Assembly (NCBI GenBank): GCA_964034945.1
Contig: OZ035961.1
Coordinates: 64,036,744-64,100,743 of the forward strand
Source of the DNA: Chrysopilus asiliformis
Lineage: Eukaryota; Arthropoda; Insecta; Diptera; Rhagionidae
Length of the DNA: 64,000 nt
Reading direction: 5' to 3'
Below are positions 53,600 through 63,425 of the stretch, one piece after another. The first letter of the stretch is position 1. Every line of letters begins with the position of its first letter. The position numbers were made by a program, and so were the translations under genes. The notes beneath the pieces are model-generated. The model did not search any database and was not told the origin of the DNA. It saw nothing but the letters and a program-made list of their open reading frames with translations.

Positions 53600-54013
53600 C
53601 TGATTGATTCGATTAAGCGTTAAACTAAAATAGTCTTTAAAACTTCAGGATTCGGAATATATTAGCGTTGTTCGATTGTGCTGCCGCGGCGAATATTGTA
53701 AGCTCAATATTCAGTGAGACAGGTATTTAGGTATGGATTTAAATGGTCTATTATCGCGACTATGAGAATAGCAATTTCGGCGTGACGTGACGTGACAATC
53801 GACACGTCGAATGAAGTGACGCGCCATTCATCATGAGGGTGAATATTTACCATTTCCGTTCCGTCGGGGGTAAAAAAATTAGGAAACAATTACTAGAAAT
53901 CCATGTACTATATTTTGCCTTAATTTTTTTTTGTTTCTTCAATATCTGATACAAATTCTTTTAAAAAAAATTATGACGTCTGTTACCAAATTTTTTTTCA
54001 TGTAAAAATTAGA

Positions 54014-54324
54014 AGAAAAGCAAGGTGTCTGTCTCGTAGAGACGGCCAGAAGACGTGGATCAGCCTACAAAGTTCGCCAATAGATATTTAAGTAAGAAAT
54101 TTTAGTGAAATTTCTTCCATCTCCCCGTCATACTTAGTTGTTCAGTAATTTGCGAAAGTAAACTAACTAAACGAATAAGATATAACTGGGTTTATTATTA
54201 TCAAAATCTTTTGTGTTATTTGCAGAACTTGCATTCATGAAAACGCCCATAGTTGAAAAAAAATAAAAATCAAAATAAAATAAAATTACACGATAAAAAC
54301 AACAAAGCAATTTATAGCAACTAA
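54014..54324 (+). repeat. Block R copy 4 with attached repeat
   Basis: Block R at 54014-54110, then 54130-54324 matching 43285-43505 in inverse. The family sequence is interrupted at CAACTAA by the Harbinger element. Confidence 0.75.
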
Positions 54325-54488
54325 GACTGTGTTTACATTGAGACTGCCCAGGCGCCTGCTTCGGCTCCTTTCCGCCCCTGAGTTTTTAGATTGGGACTTT
54401 ACAGGAATGACCAAATGCAAATTAGTGAAACAGCTGAATTGGAATTTAAAGTTTTAGGTCAAGTTTTGATTTTTAATTTTTTTAAAAC

Positions 54489-55660
54489 ATGGAAGATGAG
54501 CAAAATACTGTAACAGCAGCCGTGGCTTCATTACTATATACAACACTAGCAGACCCTTCGTTGGCAGCTAAAAGTTTTTTTGTGTAAATTTTGGAATGCC
54601 AAAAAACCATAAAATAACTTATAGGACCTTCCGTTTCGAATTTTGAAATTCCAACTCCAGATTCGTGATAAGCAACCCTGAAAACCTCCCAAAGCCTGTT
54701 TTTTTTTTTGCGAGAAAAATTGGAAAAAGGACATTTCCGTTGTCATTACAGGACCTCCCGTTTAGCATTTGAAAAATCGAACACCGGATTCGCGATCAGC
54801 GACCTCGAAAACCCCTTAGTGTCAATTGTTTCAAGAAAAATTGGAAAAAGGACATTTGCGTTAACTTGCAGGACCTTTCGTTTCGAATTTTGAAAATCTA
54901 ATACCGGATTCGTCATCAGCGACCCCAAAAACCCTATAATGCCAATTTTTCCGGGGAAAAATGGGAAAAAGGATATTTTCATTATCCTTGCAGGACCTTC
55001 CGTTTCGGCAACACAGATCATTTTGCAAAAAACCGCGTAAAAATCGGTCCAGTAGTTTTTGAGTTTTGTAATCTCAGACAAACAGACAAACATCCATTTT
55101 TATATATATAGATATGTATATATTGCAATGTATGACGAAACATCAGTAATTTATCCCCTCCTCTCTCCACTTCCTCCCTCCACCTACCCCCCCTCCTACC
55201 ACTTCTCCCTTTCCCCCTTCCCCTTCCCCTTCCCCTTCGCCTTCCCCTTCGCCTTCCCCTTCCCCTCCACCCTTCGCTTCCCCCCTTCGCTTCCCCCCTT
55301 CGCATTTTCAGAATCGGATCAGTGGTTCCAGAGATTACCCTGAACAAACAAACAAACAAACTTTACCTCTTTATATAATTAGTATAGATTATCGGCAGGT
55401 TTATTACAACTTCAGAAAATAAAACAGCGGACAAGAAAGAAACGTGAATGGGTGAAAAGCTGGAAACTTCGTCGACTATTGAAGGGTTCTTTTAGTTTAT
55501 TGACTGAAGAACTATGTATGGAAGATAAAAACTCTTACAGGAGCTATTTAAGAATGAATGAGGACTGCTTTCAAGAAATATTTCAGCTTGTGCAAAACAA
55601 AATTTCCAGACAAGATACGTTATTAAGAAAATGTATTCCTGCAGAAGAAAAATTGTTTAA
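54489..55660 (+). pseudogene. HARBI1-like transposase N-terminus, split by a Helitron
   Basis: ATG 54489 (MEDEQNTVTAAVASLLYTT) runs to the Helitron at 54546. From 55389 the frame continues without loss (LSAGLLQLQKIKQRTRKKRE), then WVKSWKLRRLL, FSLLTEELCMED, YLRMNEDCFQEIFQLV, KISRQDTLLRKCIPAEEKL. This is the standard N-terminal region of PIF/Harbinger transposases (RMxxxxF, KQDTxxR, IxxEEKL). The sequence stops at the deletion junction, so the DDE nuclease core is absent. Confidence 0.85.
54546..55388 (-). mobile_element. Helitron (non-autonomous) inserted in the Harbinger exon
   Basis: On the minus strand it starts TCTATACTAATTATATAAAG (5'-TC) and ends CTAG after an imperfect hairpin (from AGCTGCCAACGAAGGGTCTG). 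It lies between A and T with no target duplication, all canonical. Interior: TTTG repeats, a purine-rich strand (pyrimidine tract 55140-55310), an ACTACTGGACCGATTTTTACG segment, and about three ~122-bp units as at 16.5 kb. Confidence 0.88.
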
Positions 55661-55777
55661 ACATTTCTCTCGAACGACTCTGTCCTTGTACTTTTGGTCT
55701 TTTACATTATATAACTCTGGAAATTGTTGATACAGTTCTATTAAACGCAATGTTTCGTTTTTTTTCCAATTCGACAT
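55660..55777 (-). pseudogene. MADF-domain protein N-terminus (Harbinger partner)
   Basis: ATG 55777: MSNWKKNETLRLIELYQQFP, then ELYNVKDQKYKDRVVREK. LIELYxxxPxLYNVKxxxYKDR is the MADF domain signature. MADF/Myb proteins are the known second gene of PIF/Harbinger elements. The domain is cut at about residue 40 by the junction with the transposase fragment. Confidence 0.8.
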
Positions 55778-56043
55778 AATTAAAAGAACTTCACTGTCAC
55801 TTAATATTGAAAAAATGTCAACATAACCTGTCTTTCTAACCAAAATGTTAGCAGTTGAAAAAAAAATGCTCGAAAACAAAACAATCGAACGAGAATTGTA
55901 CTAGCCTATCAGAGGCCGATGCCCCCGAAAACGGAATGAAATTTCTAATTTTCGTTCGTGTTTTCCTATGGCACTGTCCCCTCTGCCTGTCACCCACAAA
56001 CTTGTCAGGCACGCACCTGGGCAGTCTCAATGTAAACACAGTC

Positions 56044-56309
56044 GAAGATCTTAAACACAATCCGCCGGCTTACACAACTCGTATACAGAAATTAAAGGAA
56101 ACACTGGGCAATCAAAAGAAACAATCAAGTAAAATGAATTTCCAGAACCAGAACAACCCATATAGAGAAGAGAAACAAGTAAAATGAATTCCCAGAGCTA
56201 GAACAACCCATATGGAGAAGAGAAACAATCAAGAGTAAAAGCTTTCAGTCAACCTCAACCAGTGTTGCCATTTTCAGCGACTTGTCTCATTTCTAGCGAC
56301 TTTCATGCC
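56044..56309. repeat. ~57-bp tandem duplication
   Basis: Two near-identical copies (about 56120-56175 and 56176-56232) share AAGTAAAATGAATT, CCCAGA and AACAACCCATATGGAGAAGAGAAACAA (variants). No gene recognised. Confidence 0.75.
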
Positions 56310-56943
56310 TTAAGGCTCAACTATGATAGACATAAGAACGCATATGTAGCTGCATATGTCATTTCCAGAATAAGAAACTCAATGTTATTACCCACAATAG
56401 ACATATGTCAAGAGTGTTGCCACTTTCAAACCTTCGTTAAACATTCGTTAAGCATGAATAATTCGATACAAATGGAACTGGCATATGTAAATAGTGAACA
56501 TAACCTAAAATTTTTCCAAAAAGGGACTCAAGCAGGACAACAGATAGTCAAAGACATTTGTGGTCATTCTCGTATGAATAAAAAATTGATCCGGATCAAG
56601 CGTTTTTATTTTTAACAAGGTGACTACGTAGTATCCGTGCGTTTTCCTGTCGCGATTTCTCGTACATCACATGAACGCTTCTTTCTGCCGTATCCATCCA
56701 GTTCATCTTTCAGGTCACTTAATTCGTTTAAGCACTTCACAATTTCAATTATTTCTTTAATTTTTTTCAATTCACTCATTTTTTCCTTCAACTTTGTCAA
56801 TTAGTATCAAGTAGAATTTGACTTTACTTATGTCAGTCTATGACTATTATGGTTAGCTTTTATGTTGACAGCTATACATGTCAACATTCGTTGGGAATGT
56901 GACATTTACATATGCGTTCTTATGTCTATCATAGTTGAGCCTT
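56310..56943. mobile_element. TIR element (AAGGCTCAACTATGATAGAC)
   Basis: 634 bp with ~35-bp nearly perfect TIRs starting AAGGCTCAACTATGATAGAC. Flanks CTT/TT and TTAA-like bases do not give a clean duplication. It contains a 51-codon minus-strand ORF and a plus-strand open stretch without recognised motifs. Possibly another PIF/Harbinger derivative. Confidence 0.65.
56628..56784 (-). CDS. Small ORF in TIR element (possible transposase first exon)
   Basis: ATG ~56783 opens 51 codons: Lys/Glu/Ile-rich helix (MSELKKIKEIIEIVKCLNEL), then GRKKRSCDVREI and a stop. The basic RKKR-x-DVREI end vaguely recalls Harbinger N-termini, but this is weak. No other domain. Confidence 0.25.
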
Positions 56944-57299
56944 TAAAAAGCACGTGTTGAGATATGAGATTTTAGTGGTCTTTTGGATACTTTTCGGAGA
57001 TTTTCAGCGATTTTCAAAAGTTTCTTAAGAAAAAAAACTTTGTTGAAAATTTTACTAATTAATGGGCCGTATTCTATAACGAAAATTTTATCATTTTATG
57101 TTATGTTATGTCTTAAAATAACATAATTACCTCGATTGGTATTCTGTAAGGACAATTTCATTTTATGTTACGCGCTATAACATAAAATTTTTCCTGTTAT
57201 GACTCATAACATAAAAGCTCCGAGATAGTACCTTTTATAATCATTTTATCATCTTTTATGCCATTTTACATTTGAAGTGTGACCTTTCACGAGTGAAAT
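56944..57299. other. Unassigned, with CATAACATAAAA motifs
   Basis: 57070-57240 contains several copies, in both orientations, of TTTTATGTTATG-like motifs after GGGCCGTATTCTATAACG, reminiscent of a MITE left end. No matching right end found. Confidence 0.35.
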
Positions 57300-57740
57300 T
57301 TCTAATCTACATATATAAAAATGGATGTTTGGCTGTTTGTCTGTCTGTCTGTTTGAGATTACAAAACTCAAAAACTACTAAACCGATTTTTACGCGGTTT
57401 TTTGCAAAATGATTTGCGTTGCTAGGAGTAGGTTTTTAGCTATATTAGATATTTGAAATTCGAAACAGAAGGTCCTGTGAGGATAACGCAAATGTCCTTT
57501 TTCCAATTTTGTTTCCGAAAAAACTAGCTTTAGAGAGTTTTCGTGGTCGCTCATTACGAGTTGTATGTTGGAATTTCAAAATTCTAAACCGGTGGCCCTG
57601 TAAGGATAACGCAAATGTACTTTTTTATAATTTTTCTCGAAAAAGTTGGCATTAAGGGGTTTTCGGGGTCGCTCATTACGAATCCGGCGTTTCAGTTTCA
57701 ATAACTCTAACGAAAGGTCCTGTAAGGATTATGTTGATTT
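57300..57740 (+). mobile_element. Helitron-like 5' part with 122-bp-type units
   Basis: Starts TCTAATCTACATATATAAAAATGG with GTCTGTCTGTCTG close behind. It contains AAACTACTAAACCGATTTTTACG and two to three units with AGGTCCTGT(A/G)AGGAT and TGGTCGCTCATTACGA. This is the plus-orientation counterpart of the repeats at 16.5 and 54.6 kb. No 3' hairpin/CTAG end seen. Confidence 0.65.
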
Positions 57741-57760
57741 TTAAGTTTTTTTTAAATTGA

Positions 57761-58886
57761 GCTTGGCCCCAGATTGACCAAATAGTGGCGCTTTTAATGC
57801 GAAACTAGCCTCTACGAGGCCTGCTCTAAAGTTATCATGTCACAAACTGTTGTTTGGAGAAAAAGTAGTAAGTGCTAGAAGACCGCAAAAGATTTCGCCA
57901 GCACTTAGTGTTTTTCTCAAAATAAAAATAATTTGTAACGTGATAACTCTAGGGTAGGACTCGTAAACGCTAGTTTCGTACTAAAAGCCCACTGTTTGGC
58001 TAAACCCAGGCCAAGCTAGTTTTATTTCAAAATTGGTCAATATTTAAGTTTTTCGTTTGATTCAATTTACTGAAAACTGAAATATCTTATGTGAGCAACA
58101 TAAAATGACTTTCCTATGCACTATTTAAAGTTACGGAAAACATATGTAAAAAACTATTTTTTCAAATATTTCGAGAACCGTTACAGATATTTTTACCGGC
58201 GAAGAAAAAATTTCCCTTCCCGGCGTCCACTATATTGTATACCTATATAACGAACGTCCAGTATAGCGAACAGCAGTTTCGAATTATTATTACGTATTAT
58301 TATTATATTATTGTATTATTATTATTATTATTATTATTAGCATCTCTATAGTGAAAGACGAAAAATTTTGTTATTCTATATAACGAAAAACTATTTGTTT
58401 CGTAAATAATGTGTGTTATACGTGAAACCGTCGCGAAAAATTAAACTTTTAAGGTAATGTAATCAGTGTAAGTTGGATTTGTAACGCTTATACATACATT
58501 AAAGCATTATCCCACATAAGAATAAATGGTATTAAAATGTACCTCAATCTAAAATCTCATTATGATAATGTTCATAAAAACATATGTGGATCTTTAATGC
58601 GCCTTTCGTTATAACGAACCCGATTTAACGTACGGGCTGAATATTATAAATGTAGGTCTTTATATTGGGCCTCCACTGTATTTTGCAGTCACTGAGTTTC
58701 AGTTCATACAAAATTATTGGGCAAAGTGACTGTACTACCGAAGATAGAGGTAAATCTTTTGCGATCTTCTAGCACTTACTACTTTTTCTCCAAACAACAG
58801 TTTGTGACATGATAACTTTAGAGCAGGCCTCGTAGAGGCTAGTTTCGCATTAAAAGCGCCACTATTTGGTCAATCTGGGGCCAAGC
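57761..58886. mobile_element. Foldback element with ~130-bp inverted arms
   Basis: Arms 57761-57893 and 58755-58886 are nearly identical inverted copies (GCTTGGCCCCAGATTGACCA, ACTAGCCTCTACGAGGC, AAAAGTAGTAAGTGCTAGAA). A diverged third copy lies at 57895-58030 in the opposite direction. The middle holds a pogo-like segment at 58230-58690 and an ATT-type microsatellite (58290-58340). Confidence 0.75.
58225..58690. mobile_element. Candidate pogo-like MITE
   Basis: Left GTCCACTATATTG and right complement CAGTGGAGGCCCAATAT flank sequence with repeated TATAACGAAC motifs, as in pogo elements. The left CAG is decayed. Confidence 0.4.
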
Positions 58887-58906
58887 TAAGGCCAAGCTAG
58901 TTTCAC

Positions 58907-59464
58907 CTTAAAATTTCACCATATTTAAGTTTTTAGTATTTTAGTTGTAATTTTTTACACAATCTGTTCTATTCTAATATAGGTTGTCTTTAAACTTTGA
59001 TCGACATACACATTGTGTGACACAAGGAGGTAATAGTAAGCCTCGTAGAGACTAGTTAGGCCCTATATTCGCCATTAACATGAGTTTTTTAAAATAATGT
59101 ATCAATTGGGTTATTTACTTTAATAAAAAAAAGTATGAATTCAAAAAAATGTATACAATTTTGCTGTGTCATACCTTTTTTAATTGTATAAATTATTGTA
59201 TTTTGAATTCTATAAATCCAACTTCCAACTGCGATTTTTCTAAATCCAATTTGATAGGGTACTATGAGAGTAAAAGCGTTACAATTTTTATCACAAATAA
59301 ACACATACATACTCACATACACATCAAAATCTTTGAGGTTTTCTTAGGGTATCTCAAACATATTTATACAGATTCACACATTATTTGATATTCGCTATTG
59401 GCATGATTAGTAAATCTCCCTGGGAAAAGCATTTCTATATTTTATTTCAATTTTCAAGACCTTT
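58907..59464. other. No feature seen
   Basis: AT-rich, with ORFs only from low-complexity sequence. Confidence 0.45.
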
Positions 59465-59660
59465 TTAGACGTAAGAAAAGTTGAAATTAAAAAACAACGA
59501 AATTCTAGCTATTGACACAAATAAATTACCTGAGAGGACAAAGTATATTTGCTCGTGCGAGAAAACGGGCTCGTACAACACAATCCCCACTTTGTCAAAT
59601 GTCTGGCCCTGAGATTTGTTGATGGTCATGGAAAACGCAGGTCGAATAGGAAAATACAAT
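59465..59660 (-). pseudogene. Helitron helicase C-terminal fragment
   Basis: The minus strand reads FPIRPAFSMTINKSQGQTFD then KVGIVLYEPVFSHEQIYFVLS. This matches the last Pif1-type helicase motifs of Helitron RepHel proteins (AMTINKSQGQT, FSHGQLYVALSR); the usual final Arg is Gly here. Nothing of the Rep domain is present. It shows that an autonomous Helitron lineage once existed in this genome. Confidence 0.85.
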
Positions 59661-59749
59661 ATAATAATAGCTTTGTCAAAATTTGCGCTTATAATTAATC
59701 ATTAAAGCTAAATTTCCAACAACGGCAGAGTATTGAAAAACTAAGTTAT

Positions 59750-59796
59750 TTACATAAGTTTTAATGAAAAACTTCATTTCATTAAAACTTATGTAA
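59750..59796. repeat. Perfect 20-bp hairpin
   Basis: Arms 59750-59769 and 59777-59796 (TTACATAAGTTTTAATGAAA and its complement) with a 7-nt loop, beside the helicase relic. Confidence 0.85.
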
Positions 59797-60059
59797 GTTT
59801 ATTTGAGTAAAATTATGAAATCAAATTTATTATTTTTCACATCGAATTGACCATTCCTTAGATTTTTTAGATACAGTTAAACCTGTATAAGCCGGGCCTT
59901 GTATAAGCCGGAAACCTACCTAAGCCGAACAGTTTTCAAGTCCCGTGATTTTGAAGTGGTTTTCCACGAATCTGGATAAGCCGGAACCTGCTTAACGCGA
60001 ACCCGGACATAATTTTTTTTGTATAAGCCGGAAACTTTTTTCTATATAAAAATGTTTTT

Positions 60060-60758
60060 AGAGTTAGTATACCATTTCTAAAGCATAGAACAAATTGTCC
60101 GATCAAAAAATTAGTTACAGTAGTGTGTCTAGCATGACATAAAAATTTGATTTGCCCTAGTCAGTGGGTAAATCGGAATATTTGCTCTCCCCTCCCCCAT
60201 ACAAATAAAAAAGTTTTTAGGATTTTCTGAAAAATACTTTGAGCCAAAAAGGTTCTAAAGACCAAAATAAATCTATAGTTTGAATTCTAATTGGAGTTCT
60301 ATGAACATTTTAACAGAAAAATCAATGTAAAATGATTTTGTTCGTTTCCAAGCTCCGGAAGGGTTATTCAACCCCACAGCAACAGTTTATGCTAAAAACC
60401 ATATCCGCAAGTTTTGAAAATGCATAAAATCTTGCACAAAGTTATTAACTTATGTTATAAAAAGACGCTTCAAGTAGATCTTGTTTCAGCAAGGAGAAGG
60501 GAAGACATAGTTTAGAGGAAAAATTTCTTTCATAAAAACGTCAGACAACAGTTTTATTGCAAGTATTTTTCATCTCTCGACTCTAATTGAAATCAATTCG
60601 AAATCTTCTTACTTTTTATTGTCACATGTATGTCGAAGAAACATATTTTTTTATAAACCGGATCATTGTTCAAGAACTGGGACATTTTTAGGCTCAAAAG
60701 TAATGCACAAATTCAAAAGTTTACACTACGAGGTTTCATAGCATAGTTTTGTATATAG
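60060..60758. other. No feature seen
   Basis: Unassigned sequence inside the pogo shell, with no ORF. Confidence 0.4.
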
Positions 60759-61060
60759 TTAGGTCATATGCATAAAAATTAGACATTAGGTCATATGCAT
60801 AAAAATTAGAGTTTACTTTACTTTGCTAAATTTACACATTTTGGAGTAAATGCTCAGTTTAGTATGCGAAAAAATTAGAAGTGAGTATTAAGTATTCGAA
60901 CACCTTTATTGGTATGCATAAAAGGTCACTATGTGAGTATTTACTCCCGAAAGTCTGAGTAAGGTCTGCAGCATACTCAAAGACGTTTACTCCATAAAAA
61001 AAAACCTTTTTATTGAAATTTTTCAATATTTTGTGGAATTCGGTTCATATATTGTGGAAA

Positions 61061-61204
61061 ATGGATTCAAATGCTTTTTCGTTACCTATGACAGCTGAAA
61101 AAGATTTGGATAGTGATGAGGATAATAATCCGAAAGTCTATAAAAAACGTCGTTCGGGTGATGAAAATAATTTTAAAGACTTACATATATCGCTTCAAAC
61201 TTGA
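61061..61204 (+). CDS. Small acidic/basic ORF, convergent partner
   Basis: ATG 61061 (ATGGATTCAAATG...) to TGA 61204, 47 codons: MDSNAFSLPMTAEKDLDSDE, then basic VYKKRRSGDE. It faces the Myb/SANT gene, in the position where the other Harbin­ger relics carry a second first exon. No domain is recognised and no obvious donor precedes the stop. Confidence 0.35.
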   Translation: MDSNAFSLPMTAEKDLDSDEDNNPKVYKKRRSGDENNFKDLHISLQT

Positions 61205-61287
61205 AAATGTGAATTTTTTTGCAATTGCAAACCATATAAGAACTGAATAAAGTAAGAAAAGAAAGTTTAAAAATTTAAAAAAAAGTT

Positions 61288-62319
61288 TTATTTTCCGTCT
61301 TTTTTATCTTTTATCATTTTAAATTTTGCTGAAATTAATTTTTGTTTTTGAACCAGGATCTCCATTTCTCTATGATGCCGTTGTTTTTGTTGCTCACGTT
61401 GCTCTTGCAGTACCGTTTTCTATAGTTTTATTACATCTAACTGTGCCTCAAGAATAACGCCCTGCAACTTTTTTAAATCGCGTTTTATAGCACCACTCTA
61501 CCAAAGATAATTTTAAGAAAAGAAATATTTTTTACATTATGTAATATAAAATATTGCCGATTTTGCAGCTGTAGACCTATTATTTTTGGATGCATTCGTC
61601 GCAGAACTTTCGATTTCTAAATCGACAGTCTCTATAACCACCTCATCTTCTTTCAGTTTTGGTGACATATCTAAGACTAGCGGTGCTGATCCCTTCTCCT
61701 GAATATCGGAATTGCTCTGTCCAATTGATAATCCATCTTAAAAAAATTCAGAACTCAATTAATTAAATTAATTATATAATACATTTTAAAAATAAATAAC
61801 TTACATGGCACTTTCGAAATACTGGGATTGTCCACACCTCCTAGCATCTCAAATAATATTGCTTCAGACGCGGTCAAAATAATTGCTTCATTGCCAGTTT
61901 TTTTTAATGTCTACCCTAATCTTAAGTCTGGCCTTCATGTTGTGTAATTTCTTCTTAATTTGGTCCGAAGTCATTGAGATGCCATGTTGGACCATTCATT
62001 CATTGGCCATAGTGTTCGCTGCAGCTTCTTTTTGACTTTTTGCTAGCGGGGTCTTTGATTTTTCCAACAAAATTTGACCAATCTTCTTGACCATTTCAAT
62101 AAATTTTAAGTCCTCATCTGTTTTTTTAAGTATCCGTGACCGTTTGATAGGGACTTTTTTACTGCTCTGCGATTTTCCTGAAAAAAAAAACTTATTTAAA
62201 GAAAATAATCCTCTTCTACATATTCCGTGTGGAAAATTATTTACTCATATAAAAAATAGAAACTTACCTCCATAATCCTCTTCCACATATTCGGTGTCGA
62301 AAACTTCAAAATTGTCCAT
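61288..62319 (-). pseudogene. Myb/SANT-like Harbinger partner gene, four exons
   Basis: Exon 1 62319-62268 (MDNFEVFDTEYVEEDYG), 90-nt intron, exon 2 62177-61805, an intron ending TTTTTTTAAG, exon 3 from 61736, and exon 4 61497-61288. Exon 2 carries LKFIEMVKKIGQILLEKSK, GISMTSDQIKKKLHNMKARL and LTASEAILFEMLGG, a Myb/SANT-like fold. Exon 4 is a Gln/Lys-rich coiled coil (REQQKQRHHREMEILVQKQK). A TGA after ANTMANE, an extra A in a poly-A run after VDIKK and a TAG in exon 4 disable it. Such proteins bind element ends together with the transposase. Confidence 0.7.
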
Positions 62320-62652
62320 TTCACTCAACAATATTTCAAATTGTATAATATAATTCAAAATGACAACTAAATCATGGGTCTATAATGAGAGCAAATTCTC
62401 ATTTCGAATTTTCGAACTTAATTGAGCAAAGTAAACTGTTTAGCATAGCAATTTAAGCAAATGCTCAAGTAGTTTACTTTGCTCGCATAACTTTGCTCGT
62501 GAGTAAACCCTGATTTTTATGCATATGGGCTATTATCGTAAAACAAAATAAAAAACCCGTGTTTTTTAGTCCAACCTGTATAAGCCGGAAATCTGTCTCA
62601 GCCGGACAAATTTCTTGGTTCTGTGCGAGTCCGGCTAATACAGGTTTTCCTG

Positions 62653-63194
62653 TATATCAGGTTTTCCTGTATTCGATCATTTCAGATTATTTTCAGCGTT
62701 CATTTGATGTTTAACAAAAAAAATTAATATATGAATATATTCAAAACTCGATAAAAGTTCAAATTTTGTCATGGGACTGAAAAATCTGCAATTAGGCCAT
62801 AGCTTTCGCCGTGTTGCAGTTGGCCTGCCCTTAAAAACTTCGTCCAATTCGGTTGAGTACTTCTCAAATTTTGAACACAAGCCTTAAAACCTATAAGGTT
62901 ATCATAATATATGAATAACATTTAAACAATAAAATCAAAAATTTCACAAAAAAAAATCCCACATTAGAAGTTGAACCCACAGAAACATTTACTCGGAGCT
63001 AATCATTTCCACGCTACACTATTCAATCACTCAAAAATTCGGTGACGAAAATACGTTTAAAAAACTCTGTTGATTTACCCGTCAAACATAATATTTTTTG
63101 AATTTATAAATACGTCAAACACTTTTTTGAATTCATGATTTCGATCAAAGTTTGCTTAATTTGTTGCACCTATAATACATTTAAACAACTAATG
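62653..63194. other. No feature seen
   Basis: No supported ORF; a partial copy of CAGGTTTTCCTGTA follows the pogo end at 62660. Confidence 0.45.
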
Positions 63195-63275
63195 CCAGAA
63201 TTGTGAGTGGCTCAATCGCTATGCCTGTTGGAGTGCAAGCTATTGGTCCCTGGTTCGAATCCTATGTGCGGCGAT
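63195..63275 (+). ncRNA. tRNA-like pol III promoter segment (SINE head or tRNA relic)
   Basis: TGGCTCAATCGC fits an A box and GGTTCGAATCC is a perfect B box, about 40 nt apart as in tRNA genes. The acceptor and T stems do not pair well, so this is not a functional tRNA. A tRNA-derived SINE head or a decayed tRNA is likely. Confidence 0.5.
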
Positions 63276-63425
63276 TTTTGTTATTTTTAAAATAAGCTTG
63301 TAGGTGAGGGGAGAAGTGGGAGCGGGGTCGACTTATTTAAGAAAAACGATTTTGAAATAAGCGCCTTTAGTATAATAGGATTTCTGGGCATTCTAAATCT
63401 ATGTATATGTATATGTAAAAAATGG

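Larger units (their letters stand above)
53060..53846. mobile_element. PIF/Harbinger internal-deletion derivative (first exons only)
   Basis: The ends are imperfect inverted copies: left CCTCATTCTGAATGGCG, right complement of CCTCATGATGAATGGCG. Subterminal CACGTCACG repeats are also inverted. Flanks include AAT on both sides, a possible 3-bp duplication. Inside are two convergent first exons: plus 53224-53240 and minus 53475-53599, each followed by GTAAGT. No later transposase exon exists. This parallels the element at 10912-11730. Confidence 0.65.
54325..56043. mobile_element. PIF/Harbinger element, internally deleted, containing a Helitron
   Basis: The TIR of ~28 bp starts GACTGTGTTTACATTGAGAC and is perfect at both ends. 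Flanks are TAA (left) and GAA (right), a probable mutated 3-bp duplication. Gene content: N-terminal half of a HARBI1-like transposase on plus, N-terminal half of a MADF protein on minus, fused tail-to-tail at ~55660 by deletion. An 843-bp Helitron lies at 54546-55388. Confidence 0.85.
60788..62531. mobile_element. Harbinger-like element with Myb/SANT gene
   Basis: The ends are inverted copies: AGGTCATATGCATAAAAAT and complement of AGCCCATATGCATAAAAAT, continuing (A/G)GTTTACT. ATT flanks both sides (60785-60787, 62532-62534). The left end is partly duplicated at 60759-60785. Subterminal AAAGTAAACT / TTTGCTC motifs are repeated. It contains a four-exon Myb/SANT-like pseudogene on minus and a small ORF on plus; no DDE nuclease. 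Confidence 0.7.
59874..62652. mobile_element. pogo/Tigger-type shell with nested element
   Basis: Left CAGTTAAACCTGTATAAGCCGG and right complement of CAGGAAAACCTGTATTAGCCGG, each flanked by TA. Internal copies of TGTATAAGCCGGAA recur near both ends. No pogo transposase remains. A Harbinger-like element (60788-62531) occupies most of the middle. Confidence 0.7.

Noticed and set aside
56262..56615. 117-codon plus-strand ORF
   Set aside because: It starts outside the TIR element and runs through its left TIR; no recognisable domain, so not called as a gene.
63195..63275. Functional tRNA gene
   Set aside because: A and B boxes are good, but the acceptor and T stems do not pair.
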